A stretch of DNA of 64,000 nt, taken from contig CALRMX020000007.1 in assembly GCA_943369355.1 (NCBI GenBank), forward strand, positions 93,703 through 157,702, in the 5' to 3' direction. The notes under the pieces are model-generated. The model was not told the origin of the DNA, searched no databases, and saw nothing but the letters and a program-made list of their open reading frames with translations. Positions 17,477 to 27,413 of this stretch are shown here, piece after piece (positions within the stretch are counted from its first letter, which is position 1; the number at the start of each line of letters is the position of its first letter). The DNA comes from UBA7662 sp943369355. GTDB lineage: Bacteria; Bacteroidota; Bacteroidia; UBA7662. The position numbers were made by a program, and so were the translations under genes.

Positions 17477-17484
17477 TACTTTTG
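17477..17484 (+). promoter_or_regulatory. -7 element upstream of purH
   Basis: TACTTTTG followed by T matches TAnnTTTG, 24 bases before the purH ATG. No clear TTG lies at the expected upstream distance. Confidence 0.45.
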
Positions 17485-17508
17485 TCCCTTTAATAGCTAC
17501 GCCTTTCA

Positions 17509-19029
17509 ATGAATATCCTACCCATCCGCTCAGCGCTTATTTCGGTTTATTACAAAGACGGCTTGGATGACTTGATTAAAAAGTTACATCACGACGGCGT
17601 AACCCTTTATTCGACCGGCGGCACGCAAGCATTTATTGAAAAATTGGGCATACCTGTAGTGGCTGTGGAAGATTTAACCGGTTACGCCAGCATTTTGGGA
17701 GGAAGGGTAAAAACTTTACATCCTAAAGTTTTTGGTGGTATCCTAGCTCGTCGTGAGAACATTGATGACCTCAATGACTTGGCGGCATATGAGATTCCTA
17801 CAATCGACCTGGTAGTCGTTGACCTCTACCCTTTCGAAGAAACAGTAGCTGCTGGCGCTTCCCACGAAGACACCATCGAAAAAATTGACATTGGCGGTAT
17901 TTCTTTGATCCGGGCTGCAGCTAAAAATCACGATGAAGTGGTGATACTTTCATCGAAAGAACAGTACGGCAGGCTGCTATCGCAACTGACTGAACAGGGC
18001 GGCACAACCTTGGCCGACCGTAAGTTGTATGCCGCTGAAGCATTTGCGACAAGTTCGAATTACGATACGCATATCTTCAATTATTTTAACCAGTCGCAGC
18101 AAATCGACGTATTACGCATTGCTAGCAATCACGGTCAAACACTCCGTTATGGTGAAAATCCGCATCAGCAGGGTTCATTTTATGGCAAGCTCGACGAGAT
18201 GTTCGACACTTTGAATGGAAAAACGCTGAGCTATAACAACCTCTTGGATGTGGATGCAGCAGTGAATTTATTAGCAGATTTTGAGGAGCCCACTTTTGCC
18301 ATAATCAAGCACAACAATGCGTGTGGATTAGCTTCACGCGACACGATTTTACAAGCATGGCACGATGCGCTCGCTGGTGATCCAGTTTCAGCGTTTGGAG
18401 GTATACTGATGGCTAACCGTGAAATTGACATGGAAACGGCCAAAGAGATAGATAAGTTGTTTTATGAGGTGCTTATTGCTCCTTCATTTGCCGAGGGAGT
18501 TATTGAACTCTTAAGCAAAAAGAAAAACAGGATACTGCTGCGGATGAAACAGAATTTAAACACTCAAAAAAGTGTACGTTCTATTTTGAATGGCGTATTG
18601 GTTCAAGACCGCGACTTACACATCGACTCATTGAATCAGTTGAAGGTGGTTACAAAAAAAGCACCTACTTCAGCCGAAATGGAGGATATGGTATTTGCCC
18701 TGAAATTGGTGAAACATACCAAGAGTAACGCAATAGTGCTTGCCCGAAACAAACAACTCATTGGAAGCGGTACCGGTCAAACCTCACGCATCGATGCGAT
18801 GAAGCAAGCCGTGCACAAAGCACGTAGTTTCAATTTTGAGATAGATGGGGCTGTATTGGCCTCGGATGCCTTCTTCCCTTTTGCCGATAGCGTAGAAGTT
18901 GCCTATCACGAAGGCATACGTGCGGTGGTTCAACCAGGAGGCTCGATTAAAGATCAAGATTCAATAGATTTTTGTGATGCACACGGAATGGCAATGACCT
19001 TTACCGGAATTCGTCACTTTAAACACTAA
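17509..19029 (+). CDS. purH: Bifunctional AICAR transformylase / IMP cyclohydrolase
   Basis: PurH performs the last two steps of IMP synthesis. The 506 residues comprise the MGS-like IMP cyclohydrolase domain (SALISVYYKDGLDDLI, STGGTQAFIEKLGI, LGGRVKTLHPKVFGGILARR) and the AICARFT domain, with IKHNNACGLA (residues about 266-275), DPVSAFGGILMANREID and the C-terminal VQPGGSIKDQD. It starts at the ATG at 17509. The mre operon follows after 27 bases on the same strand, so read-through is possible. Confidence 0.96.
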   Translation: MNILPIRSALISVYYKDGLDDLIKKLHHDGVTLYSTGGTQAFIEKLGIPVVAVEDLTGYASILGGRVKTLHPKVFGGILARRENIDDLNDLAAYEIPTIDLVVVDLYPFEETVAAGASHEDTIEKIDIGGISLIRAAAKNHDEVVILSSKEQYGRLLSQLTEQGGTTLADRKLYAAEAFATSSNYDTHIFNYFNQSQQIDVLRIASNHGQTLRYGENPHQQGSFYGKLDEMFDTLNGKTLSYNNLLDVDAAVNLLADFEEPTFAIIKHNNACGLASRDTILQAWHDALAGDPVSAFGGILMANREIDMETAKEIDKLFYEVLIAPSFAEGVIELLSKKKNRILLRMKQNLNTQKSVRSILNGVLVQDRDLHIDSLNQLKVVTKKAPTSAEMEDMVFALKLVKHTKSNAIVLARNKQLIGSGTGQTSRIDAMKQAVHKARSFNFEIDGAVLASDAFFPFADSVEVAYHEGIRAVVQPGGSIKDQDSIDFCDAHGMAMTFTGIRHFKH

Positions 19030-19056
19030 CTTTAAGCTTATAAACCAACTACATAA

Positions 19057-20079
19057 ATGGGAATGTTCGACTTCTTTACTCAGGAAATAGCCATTGACCT
19101 GGGCACAGCGAACACGCTGATCATATACAAAGATAAAATCGTGGTAGACGAGCCATCGATTGTGGCCATTGATAGAACCACCACCAAAGTGATTGCTATC
19201 GGCAAACAAGCGCAGCAAATGCACGGCAAAACCCACGAAAATATCAAAACCATTCGTCCACTTAAAGATGGAGTAATTGCCGACTTCCATGCTGCCGAAA
19301 GTATGATTCGCGGTATGATTGACATGATTAACCCGAAGAAAAAGTGGATAGCACCTTCTTTACGTATGGTTATCTGCATTCCTTCGGGCATCACCGAGGT
19401 AGAAAAGCGGGCCGTTCGCGACTCGGCCGAACATGCAGGCGCCAAGGAAGTGTACCTCATCCACGAGCCTATGGCAGCAGCCATCGGTATCGGTATCGAC
19501 GTAGAGGAACCGAAAGGAAATATGATTATCGATATCGGGGGTGGAACCTCGGAGATTGCGGTTATTGCCTTGGCCGGTATAGTTTGTGACCAAAGTATTC
19601 GTGTTGCAGGAGACCAATTTACCGCTGATGTTTTGGAGTATATCCGCCGACAACACAATATGCTTATTGGAGAACGTACTGCTGAAATGATCAAAATTCA
19701 AGTTGGTTCGGCACTGCCCGAGTTGGATGAGCCGCCAGCCGACATTACGGTGAGTGGACGTGACTTGATGACCGGTATACCGAAACAAATCACCGTGAGC
19801 TATACCGAAATCGCCCATGCTTTGGATAAAAGCATCAGCAAAGTAGAAGGTGCCATTCTCAAAGCGCTCGAAATTACACCACCTGAACTTGCTTCAGATA
19901 TCCACGAAACGGGCATTTATCTCACCGGAGGCGGTGCGTTAATTCGTGGATTAGACAAGCGAATTGGTCAAAAAACTAAGTTAAAGGTACACGTTGCCGA
20001 TGACCCTTTACGCGCGGTAGTTCGTGGTACCGGAATAGCTTTGAAAAATATCGATCGTTTCAACTTCTTGATGACATAA
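19057..20079 (+). CDS. mreB: Rod-shape actin homologue MreB
   Basis: MreB forms membrane-associated filaments that direct lateral peptidoglycan synthesis. The 340 residues show actin-fold signatures: phosphate-1 IDLGTANTLIY, phosphate-2 MIIDIGGGTSEIAVI (about 151-165) and adenosine YLTGGGALIRGLD. An N-terminal MGMFDFF amphipathic segment would bind membrane. First gene of mreBCD-PBP2-rodA, which is typical; the cell is presumably rod-shaped. Confidence 0.97.
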   Translation: MGMFDFFTQEIAIDLGTANTLIIYKDKIVVDEPSIVAIDRTTTKVIAIGKQAQQMHGKTHENIKTIRPLKDGVIADFHAAESMIRGMIDMINPKKKWIAPSLRMVICIPSGITEVEKRAVRDSAEHAGAKEVYLIHEPMAAAIGIGIDVEEPKGNMIIDIGGGTSEIAVIALAGIVCDQSIRVAGDQFTADVLEYIRRQHNMLIGERTAEMIKIQVGSALPELDEPPADITVSGRDLMTGIPKQITVSYTEIAHALDKSISKVEGAILKALEITPPELASDIHETGIYLTGGGALIRGLDKRIGQKTKLKVHVADDPLRAVVRGTGIALKNIDRFNFLMT

Positions 20080-20086
20080 AGCCAAG

Positions 20087-20920
20087 ATGCGGGCGATTAT
20101 TCGGTTTTTTACCCGTTTTCGGTTACTCCTGTTGTTTTTAGTACTTGAAACAGCGGCGGTGGTACTTACTGTCCAAAACAATCGGTACCATCAGGCAGCT
20201 ATATTCAATACAAGTAACCGGATTAGCGGTGCTTTTTATGGAAGAATTACCGAATTCAGAAACTTCGTCCGTCTCCGACAAATTAACGACTCTCTGGCTG
20301 TTCACATAGAGTCGTTACAGGCTCAATTGCCTCAAAATCGGTTTGTTGACACGAGTACTTTCGCTCCTCTCCCATTGGATTCGACTTCTAACCAGCGTTA
20401 TTATTATACGGGGGCGAAAGTCATCAATAGCACGGTTACCTTCCGCAACAACTATCTTACCTTGAATAAAGGCAGCCTTGCTGGAATAAAACCTCGTTCT
20501 GCGGTGGTGAGCCCAAAAGGTATCATCGGTATCGTCAAAGACGTTTCGCCACACTTCAGCACCGTGATTTCTTTGTTGAACAAGAATGCACGGATTTCGG
20601 CACGACTAAAGCGATCGGGTACAGCAGGTACAGTTTTATGGACTGGAGGCAATTATCGATATGCCGATTTGATTGAGATTCCTGAACACGTGGAGGTAAA
20701 AAAGGGAGATAGCGTACTTACAAGTCCATATTCGAGCATTTTCCCCGATGGCTTATTTATCGGCACTGTAGAAGAAGTAGAATTGCCCTCGGGCAGTAGC
20801 ATGTACGAGATTCGCATACGTTTAGCGGCCGATTATAGAAGACTAAATTACGTTTGGGTAATTGAGGACCGACTTGGGGCAGAGAGGGATTCATTAGAAA
20901 GCAGCCTGATCTATGAGTGA
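20087..20920 (+). CDS. mreC: Rod-shape-determining protein MreC
   Basis: A 277-residue inner-membrane protein with one N-terminal helix (about residues 10-27), a short coiled coil and the MreC beta domain. Within the beta domain, SPKGIIGIVKDVSPHFSTV and LLNKNARISARLKRSG are characteristic. It couples MreB to PBP2/RodA. It overlaps mreD by 8 bases. Confidence 0.93.
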   Translation: MRAIIRFFTRFRLLLLFLVLETAAVVLTVQNNRYHQAAIFNTSNRISGAFYGRITEFRNFVRLRQINDSLAVHIESLQAQLPQNRFVDTSTFAPLPLDSTSNQRYYYTGAKVINSTVTFRNNYLTLNKGSLAGIKPRSAVVSPKGIIGIVKDVSPHFSTVISLLNKNARISARLKRSGTAGTVLWTGGNYRYADLIEIPEHVEVKKGDSVLTSPYSSIFPDGLFIGTVEEVELPSGSSMYEIRIRLAADYRRLNYVWVIEDRLGAERDSLESSLIYE

Positions 20921-21428
20921 AATATTGAAACATACGTTCCGGCTCGTTTTGCTCCTGTTTTTTCAGGTAACCGTATTTAATCATATTGGGCTGCATGGGG
21001 TATTGAATCCATTCGTGTATGTATTCTTCATCATCATGCTCCCATTGTCTACTCCTGCAGGTTTATTGATGTTCATTGCATTTGCCTCTGGTTGGCTAGT
21101 TGATATATTTTCGAATACCGGTGGTATGCATGCTTTCGCAAGCACTTTGGTTGCATTTGTTCGCCCATTCTGGATAACTACTACCATTCCTCGAACAGCG
21201 TATGATGACTTGCAAAATATCAGTTTCCGGGATGTGGAATTCGGTCAGTTTTTGACTTATTCTACCTTTTTGATTCTGGTTCATCAGCTAGCCCTGTATA
21301 GCATCGAAGCCTTAACCATTACCGCATTCTTTTCAATTTTGCTCAAAGCAGTTTCAGGCACTTTGATCACGTCCTTACTGGTGATTGGCCTTCGGTATAT
21401 CGACATCAGACCTAGAAAAACAACATGA
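20913..21428 (+). CDS. mreD: Rod-shape-determining protein MreD
   Basis: A 171-residue polytopic membrane protein of about five helices. Sequence conservation of MreD is weak; the call rests on size, hydrophobic pattern and position between mreC and the PBP2 gene, overlapping them by 8 and 4 bases. It completes the MreBCD elongation scaffold. Confidence 0.82.
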   Translation: MSEILKHTFRLVLLLFFQVTVFNHIGLHGVLNPFVYVFFIIMLPLSTPAGLLMFIAFASGWLVDIFSNTGGMHAFASTLVAFVRPFWITTTIPRTAYDDLQNISFRDVEFGQFLTYSTFLILVHQLALYSIEALTITAFFSILLKAVSGTLITSLLVIGLRYIDIRPRKTT

Positions 21429-23233
21429 ACGGGCAGAGCAGGCAAAATGTCGTAATTTTTATCATGCTTGGGATATTTGCTGTATTTATCCTAAGGTTGT
21501 TTTACGTGCAAGTAATTGCCGACTCCTATACGCTTTGGGCCGAACAGAATGCCATCCGCAAGGTGACCGTATATCCTGCAAGAGGAATTATTTATGATAG
21601 AAATAAAGAGCGCGTAGTTGTTAACCGACCGATTTACGATTTGATGGTGGTTCCTAGGCAACTAGACAAAACGATGGATACCCTAAGTTTTTGTGCCCTC
21701 TTGAAAATTGATAAAAGCACCTTTATCGAGCGTATCGAAAAAGCAAAAAAACACAGTCGATTTAAACCGTCTTTGTTTCAAGCACAAATTAGTGTAGAAG
21801 AGTTTGCTGCCATTCAAGAGCGCCTGCACGAATTCAGCGGATTTTATCCGGAAGCACGTACCGTTAGATCCTATCCCTTTCAAAGCTCTGCGCATGTTTT
21901 GGGATACATCGGTGAAGTGAATCAAAAACAGATAGATAAATCGGCGGGTTATTACCAACAAGGCGACTACATTGGGATTGGTGGCATAGAGTTGGCCTAT
22001 GAGGAATTTTTACGCGGTAAAAGAGGCGTAAAATACCAGTACGTAGATGTTCATAACCGGATTGTAGGGTCGTACAAAAATGGAGAATTCGACTCTGTAG
22101 CTCAATCTGGTGAAGACATCGTGCTGTCGCTCGACATTCAACTGCAGAATTATGCAGAGTCATTGATGGTTAACAAAAAAGGCAGCGTGGTAGCCATAGA
22201 GCCATCCACCGGCGAAATCCTCGCCTTTGTAAGCGCGCCATATTACGACCCAAATCTACTGGTTGGTTCTATCCGAGGAAAAAACTACAAGACCTTACTC
22301 AACGATATCAACAAACCACTTTTTGTTCGACCTATTCAAGCCCAATACCCTCCTGGCTCCATTTTCAAGGCCATTCAGGCACTCATAGGTCAACAGTTGG
22401 GACTTATGGGCCCCGAAACTCGTTATCCGTGTCATGGTGGCTACAGGATGGGCGGCCATACGGTAAAATGTACGCATGTACACGATCGTCTGAATCTGGA
22501 AGAATCGATACAGTTCAGTTGTAATCCTTACTATTGCTGGGCATTTAAAACGATGGTCGATAACAATCCTGGTAAAAGTTCAAGAGAAGGCTATACCATC
22601 TGGAGAGAACACATTGCCGCCTTCAATGTGGGAAGCAAAACAGGCATTGATATCCCGAATGAAGTAAAAGGTATACTGCCGTCGACCCAGTATTACGATA
22701 AAATTCACGGTAAAAAATGGTATGCTAATAACATCATCTCTTTGGCAATTGGTCAGGGTGAGTTAGGCATTACTCCTCTGCAGATGGCCAATGTAATGGC
22801 TATCATTGCTAACAGGGGCTGGTACTATCGCCCTCACTTGGTGAAACAAATTGGCGACAAAAAACGCGTAAAAAAGGAATATGCTGAGAAGATTAGCGTA
22901 GGTATTGACGACCGTTATTTCGATGTAGTTTTTGACGGCATGCAGAAGGTAGTGGATGCTGGAACTGCACGAGCTTACGGTAAAATTGACTCAATCACCG
23001 TGCTCGGGAAAACAGGAACAGCTCAAAACCCACATGGTAAAGACCATGCGGTATTTGTTTGTTTTGCTCCAAGAGAAAACCCGCGAATTGCTATTGCTGT
23101 ATTGGTAGAAAACTCTGGTTATGGTGGCGTGTGGGCTGCACCTGTTGCAAGCCTCATGATTGAGAAGTACCTCAAAGGCGGCACCAAACGAACCGATCTG
23201 GAGAAAAGGATGCTTGAAGCTAAACTCTTGTAA
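21425..23233 (+). CDS. mrdA: Penicillin-binding protein 2 (elongation transpeptidase)
   Basis: Class B PBP of 602 residues: N-terminal membrane anchor (about 8-28), PBP dimer domain (beginning VTVYPARGIIYDRN), and transpeptidase domain. The active-site SxxK is SIFK with Ser312, the SxN motif is SCN in IQFSCNPYY, and the KTG motif is in VLGKTGTAQ. It crosslinks side-wall peptidoglycan with RodA, the glycan polymerase encoded next. It overlaps mreD by 4 bases (ATGA). Confidence 0.95.
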   Translation: MNGQSRQNVVIFIMLGIFAVFILRLFYVQVIADSYTLWAEQNAIRKVTVYPARGIIYDRNKERVVVNRPIYDLMVVPRQLDKTMDTLSFCALLKIDKSTFIERIEKAKKHSRFKPSLFQAQISVEEFAAIQERLHEFSGFYPEARTVRSYPFQSSAHVLGYIGEVNQKQIDKSAGYYQQGDYIGIGGIELAYEEFLRGKRGVKYQYVDVHNRIVGSYKNGEFDSVAQSGEDIVLSLDIQLQNYAESLMVNKKGSVVAIEPSTGEILAFVSAPYYDPNLLVGSIRGKNYKTLLNDINKPLFVRPIQAQYPPGSIFKAIQALIGQQLGLMGPETRYPCHGGYRMGGHTVKCTHVHDRLNLEESIQFSCNPYYCWAFKTMVDNNPGKSSREGYTIWREHIAAFNVGSKTGIDIPNEVKGILPSTQYYDKIHGKKWYANNIISLAIGQGELGITPLQMANVMAIIANRGWYYRPHLVKQIGDKKRVKKEYAEKISVGIDDRYFDVVFDGMQKVVDAGTARAYGKIDSITVLGKTGTAQNPHGKDHAVFVCFAPRENPRIAIAVLVENSGYGGVWAAPVASLMIEKYLKGGTKRTDLEKRMLEAKLL

Positions 23234-23234
23234 G

Positions 23235-24500
23235 ATGCAAAGAGAAGAAAAGAGCATATTTCAGTATATCGACAAGCCGACCATCTTGCTGTATGCTTTG
23301 CTGACCCTTATTGGTTGGATTGCCATCTATTCGGCCGTGTATAACGAAGAGCATCAAAGCATTTTTGATTTAAGCCAAGAATACGGTAAACAATTGCTTT
23401 GGATTGGCTTATCGTACTTGCTCTTAACCATAATCTTGGCTCTTGATTTCCGAATTTTTGAAGGAATAAGTCCATTTGTGTACCTCATCAGTCTGGTAAT
23501 GGGAGGACTAGTCTTGGTTTTGGGGCGAGAAGTAAATGGGGCAAGAGCGTGGTTCGAAATTGGAAGCTTCCGTTTGCAGCCTGCCGAATTTATGAAGTTA
23601 GGCACCTGTTTGATGGTAGCCTACTACTTTAGCAATACCGATGTTGCTATTTCCAAGATTAAATCGAAAATCATTGTCGGCATGCTTTTGTTGGTGCCGG
23701 TTGCCTTAATTTTCTTGCAACACGACACGGGAAGCGCGCTGGTTTATGCTTCCTTTATTTTTGTTCTTTATCGTGAAGGTCTTTCGGTGAACTACCTTGT
23801 ATTTGGCGGTTTAGCCATTTTGGTAGTAGTGCTTACCTTAATTTTCAACGAATGGGCCACGTCCATCAGTGTTGCTGTGCTGCTGGCTATTTACGTTTTC
23901 TTATCCCGAAAAAAATGGCGCTCGTTTTTGCAAGGCATGTTGGTTGCCGGACCGGCACTGGCCTTAATCTTTTCGGTGAACTATGCCTTCGAAAACATAC
24001 TCGAAACCCACCAGCGTCAGCGTATCAATGTGCTTTTAGGTAAAGTAGAAGACTATAAAGGTGCAGGCTATAATGTGCATCAGTCGCTCATTGCGATAGG
24101 CAGTGGAGGTTTCTTTGGCAAAGGATTTCTGCAGGGTACCCAAACCAAATTTGATTTTGTACCCGAGCAAAGTACCGACTTCATTTTTTGTACGATAGGC
24201 GAAGAATATGGATTTTGGGGTAGCAGCTTGCTGCTCACCCTATATGCCTTATTGTTGATTCGAATTATTCAAATGGCCGAACGACAAACCTCACGTTTTG
24301 GAAGGGTTTATGGTTATGGGGTTGCCAGCATCCTGTTTTTTCACGTCTTCGTGAACATTGGCATGGCCATTGGCTTGTTACCAGTAATCGGGATACCGCT
24401 ACCATTTATTAGCTATGGGGGGTCTTCGATGTTTTCGTTTACCATACTCCTCGGAATTCTCATCCGATTTGATAGTGGTCGCAAACTTGTTTTACGCTAA
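23235..24500 (+). CDS. rodA: Peptidoglycan glycosyltransferase RodA
   Basis: A SEDS-family polymerase with about ten membrane helices, 421 residues from the ATG at 23235, one base after the mrdA stop; reading from further upstream would overlap mrdA by 74 bases without conserved sequence. SEDS features visible are GREVNGARAWFEIG, LQPAEFMKLG, QHDTGSALVY, the large loop with PEQSTDFIFCTIGEE, and the final GIPLPFISYGGSSMF. It works with PBP2 in the elongasome. Confidence 0.95.
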   Translation: MQREEKSIFQYIDKPTILLYALLTLIGWIAIYSAVYNEEHQSIFDLSQEYGKQLLWIGLSYLLLTIILALDFRIFEGISPFVYLISLVMGGLVLVLGREVNGARAWFEIGSFRLQPAEFMKLGTCLMVAYYFSNTDVAISKIKSKIIVGMLLLVPVALIFLQHDTGSALVYASFIFVLYREGLSVNYLVFGGLAILVVVLTLIFNEWATSISVAVLLAIYVFLSRKKWRSFLQGMLVAGPALALIFSVNYAFENILETHQRQRINVLLGKVEDYKGAGYNVHQSLIAIGSGGFFGKGFLQGTQTKFDFVPEQSTDFIFCTIGEEYGFWGSSLLLTLYALLLIRIIQMAERQTSRFGRVYGYGVASILFFHVFVNIGMAIGLLPVIGIPLPFISYGGSSMFSFTILLGILIRFDSGRKLVLR

Positions 24501-24532
24501 AACCTCCTTGCTTTCTCGCTGTTACTACTCAC

Positions 24533-24691
24533 ATGAAACAAATATTCAGCTACTTCGTCAATGTTTTTAGGCCGAACGGACCGCATAAGACGACCAATTT
24601 CAACTTAAAGGTCATGCACGGCATCAACAAGATTTCGATATTGATGTTCTTGTTTTGCCTTATCGTGCTCATCATTCGCTGGTTGCGTTAA
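24533..24691 (+). CDS. Small membrane protein, DUF6728-like
   Basis: A 52-residue protein with a basic N-terminal half (VFRPNGPHKTTNFNLKVMHG) and one C-terminal helix (ISILMFLFCLIVLIIRW). It matches my recollection of the short Bacteroidota family DUF6728, where the phrase MHxINKISILMFL is conserved. It follows rodA by 32 bases and may be the last gene of the cell-wall operon. Its stop codon ends exactly one base before the convergent recG stop. Function is unknown. Confidence 0.65.
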   Translation: MKQIFSYFVNVFRPNGPHKTTNFNLKVMHGINKISILMFLFCLIVLIIRWLR

Positions 24692-26803
24692 CTAGCTTAT
24701 CCTACTCCAGTGTTTGCGATGTTTGTGCTGTTCGTTGTACACAGCAACTAATTGTCGGCTTACCGGTTTGGTTAAATCAGGGTCGTCGGCAAATAGCCCT
24801 TCCACCACTTTTCTTGCTTCACGTAAAATCTCCCCGTCGGTAGTCAAGTCGGCGATACTAAACTCTATACTACCACTCTGCTGCGTGCCTGCAATATCGC
24901 CTGGTCCACGCAACTGCAAGTCTACTTCCGCTATCTTAAAACCGTCATTGGTATCGCACATGGTTTGAATCCTAACTTTTGCTTCGTTCGAAAGTTTATC
25001 AGAGGTCATGAGAATGCAATAGCTTTGCTCGGCCCCGCGACCTACTCTACCGCGCAGCTGATGGAGTTGTGATAGCCCGAAGCGTTCTGCATTTTCGATA
25101 ATCATCACCGAAGCATTTGGAACATTTACACCCACTTCAATGACAGTGGTGGCCACCATGATATTCGTTTGCCCTTTTACAAAACGCTGCATCTCAAATT
25201 CTTTGGCATCCGACTTCATTTTCCCGTGTACAATGCTTACATGATAATGTGGAATTGGAAAAGCGCGCGAGATGGCCTCAAAACCATCGTGTAAATACTT
25301 CAAATCCAATTTTTCCGACTCCTCAATCATGGGATATACCATATACACTTGGCGGCCTAATTGAATTTCGCGCCGCATAAACTCAAAAACCTTCAGTCGC
25401 TGCGCGTCGCGCGCATGACTTGTTTTAATTGGTTTTCTACCTGCGGGTAATTCATCTATCACCGAAACATCCAAGTCGCCATACAAGGTCATGGCTAGTG
25501 TACGCGGAATGGGTGTAGCGGTCATCACGAGCACATGTGGTGGTATGCTGTTCTTCGCCCAGAGTTTGGCTCGTTGTGCTACACCAAAGCGGTGTTGCTC
25601 GTCGATAATCGTTAGACCTAAGTTCTGAAAAACGACATCGGGCTCTATCAAGGCATGTGTCCCTACCAAAATGTGGAGCTCGCCCGACCGGAGTGACTCG
25701 TGAATTTCGCGTCGATCTTTGGTTCCTGTGCTCCCTGTAAGTAAACGAATACGCACATCCATGTCGCCAAGCAATTCGCGTAGGGTATGAAAATGCTGGG
25801 TAGCCAGTATTTCAGTTGGTGCCATCAAACACGCTTGAAAACCATTATCAATGGCTAACAACATGGTGAGTAAGGCAACAACCGTTTTTCCACTGCCCAC
25901 ATCACCTTGAAGGAGTCGGTTCATCTGAGCACCGGTCTTCAGGTCGGCACGTATTTCTTTCAGTACTCGCTTCTGTGCTTCGGTTAACGTAAATGGAAGT
26001 TTGTGCTCGAAAAAAGTCATGAAGTTTTCGCCAACCTTCCCAAACACCTGCCCCCTGAATTTCTGCGATCTAGCGCGCTTTTGCCACAATAAGCCAAACT
26101 GCAGTAAAAAAAGCTCTTCAAACTTAAGTCGGTAGCGTGCTGCATCCAATGCGCTTTGGTCGCGAGGAAAATGAATATTACGATAAGCCAGTGCTCGAGG
26201 CAGCAAGCGCTGCTGCTCGATAAACGCTGCTGGAAGCGTTTCCATGAGCTGTGGTTGAACTTGCTCAAGCAATACAAAGGTGAGTTTCGCAATACCCTTG
26301 GCATCCAACCCCCTGTTTTTAAGCTTGTCGGTACTGTTATAAACCGGTTGAAGCACCGCCTGTCCTCCCATTTTTTCAGCATTGGCCACCAACTCCAATT
26401 CGGGATGCGCAATACTAAAACCCGATCTGAAAAACACCGGCTTTCCGAAAACCACATACTCTTCTCCCAACTTTAAGCTGCTTTCGACCCATTTTACGGC
26501 TTGAAACCATATTAGCTCAAGACTGCCGTGGGCATCTCGGAAAGTAGCTACCAAGCGGCGCTTGCGCCCATCTCCGGCATAACCGATATGCACTATTCTT
26601 CCCTTTAATTGAACCAGACCTAAATGCTCATTCAACTCGGCGGTGGTGTAAAATCTTGTTCGGTCGATATGCCTAAACGGGAAATAATGCAGTAAATCCC
26701 AAAAGGTATGCACATTAATCTCCGTTTTGAGTAGTGCAGCACGTGCAGGCCCTACGCCTTTTAAAAATTCAATGGGAGTTTGTAAAATGTCCTGTTGGCT
26801 CAC
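24692..26803 (-). CDS. recG: ATP-dependent DNA helicase RecG
   Basis: RecG remodels stalled forks and Holliday junctions. The 703 residues contain the N-terminal wedge/OB domain and a superfamily 2 helicase core: Walker A LLQGDVGSGKTVVALL (about 297-312), the DEAD-type box IIDEQHRFGVAQR, MTATPIPRTLAMTLYGDLD, and the C-terminal QLRGRVGRG. It is the last gene of the leftward run mutY-ssb-gldE-gldD-recG, 25 bases after gldD. Confidence 0.96.
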   Translation of the reverse strand: MSQQDILQTPIEFLKGVGPARAALLKTEINVHTFWDLLHYFPFRHIDRTRFYTTAELNEHLGLVQLKGRIVHIGYAGDGRKRRLVATFRDAHGSLELIWFQAVKWVESSLKLGEEYVVFGKPVFFRSGFSIAHPELELVANAEKMGGQAVLQPVYNSTDKLKNRGLDAKGIAKLTFVLLEQVQPQLMETLPAAFIEQQRLLPRALAYRNIHFPRDQSALDAARYRLKFEELFLLQFGLLWQKRARSQKFRGQVFGKVGENFMTFFEHKLPFTLTEAQKRVLKEIRADLKTGAQMNRLLQGDVGSGKTVVALLTMLLAIDNGFQACLMAPTEILATQHFHTLRELLGDMDVRIRLLTGSTGTKDRREIHESLRSGELHILVGTHALIEPDVVFQNLGLTIIDEQHRFGVAQRAKLWAKNSIPPHVLVMTATPIPRTLAMTLYGDLDVSVIDELPAGRKPIKTSHARDAQRLKVFEFMRREIQLGRQVYMVYPMIEESEKLDLKYLHDGFEAISRAFPIPHYHVSIVHGKMKSDAKEFEMQRFVKGQTNIMVATTVIEVGVNVPNASVMIIENAERFGLSQLHQLRGRVGRGAEQSYCILMTSDKLSNEAKVRIQTMCDTNDGFKIAEVDLQLRGPGDIAGTQQSGSIEFSIADLTTDGEILREARKVVEGLFADDPDLTKPVSRQLVAVYNEQHKHRKHWSRIS

Positions 26804-26828
26804 GTTTCGAAATTAGGCCAAAAGGGAA

Positions 26829-27413
26829 TTATTTCCACCGAAAGCTTTCGAGCATTTTGCGCATGTCGACAAGCACATAATCTACGATAGGCGCGAGGCT
26901 ATCGGGGCGGGGACTGCTGTAAAAGTATAAGCTGCCCCGCACAAAGTGATTGGTGCTATCGGTGAGGTAAAACTGGGTAGCCGAGGCTGCCTCTCCTCCC
27001 ACTTCGTACCATATGCCGAATATTCTATTGGCACTATCGGCTAAAAACTTCTCTTCAATCGACGATGCTTTCACTACGTGTTTATAGGTCATTCGTTGTG
27101 TTTCGTCGATATACCTAAATAACGATTCCTGCCCGTCTATTTCTTTGTAACTGAGGTAAATAGTTGCTCCCAAGTCGGGATAATACAAATTCATCCAACA
27201 TGGATTTTCGGCGTTACGTACTGGCTCGAAGCGGCTGGCGACCGATTTCTCGAAAGAATAGGGGCAATTTGTAGAATCGAAACGCGCATACACGCGTTCA
27301 GGATAATTGATACGGTGATAACCGTAAGGTTTAGGGGTTGGCGCCTCGTTCGAACAAGCGGCAAATAAAGCCAAACTAGATATCAGGAGTAGTGCGGCTT
27401 TCATCTTGTTCAT
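26829..27413 (-). CDS. gldD: Gliding motility lipoprotein GldD
   Basis: A 194-residue lipoprotein (lipobox FAAC, Cys at residue 20) with PKPYGYHRINYPER just after it, the block typical of GldD. GldD is needed for gliding and type IX secretion in flavobacteria, though its biochemical role is unclear. The start could be the first or the fourth codon (both ATG; the second gives MKAALLLISS). It overlaps gldE by 38 bases, and the mutY-ssb-gldE-gldD order is a conserved Bacteroidota arrangement. Confidence 0.9.
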   Translation of the reverse strand: MNKMKAALLLISSLALFAACSNEAPTPKPYGYHRINYPERVYARFDSTNCPYSFEKSVASRFEPVRNAENPCWMNLYYPDLGATIYLSYKEIDGQESLFRYIDETQRMTYKHVVKASSIEEKFLADSANRIFGIWYEVGGEAASATQFYLTDSTNHFVRGSLYFYSSPRPDSLAPIVDYVLVDMRKMLESFRWK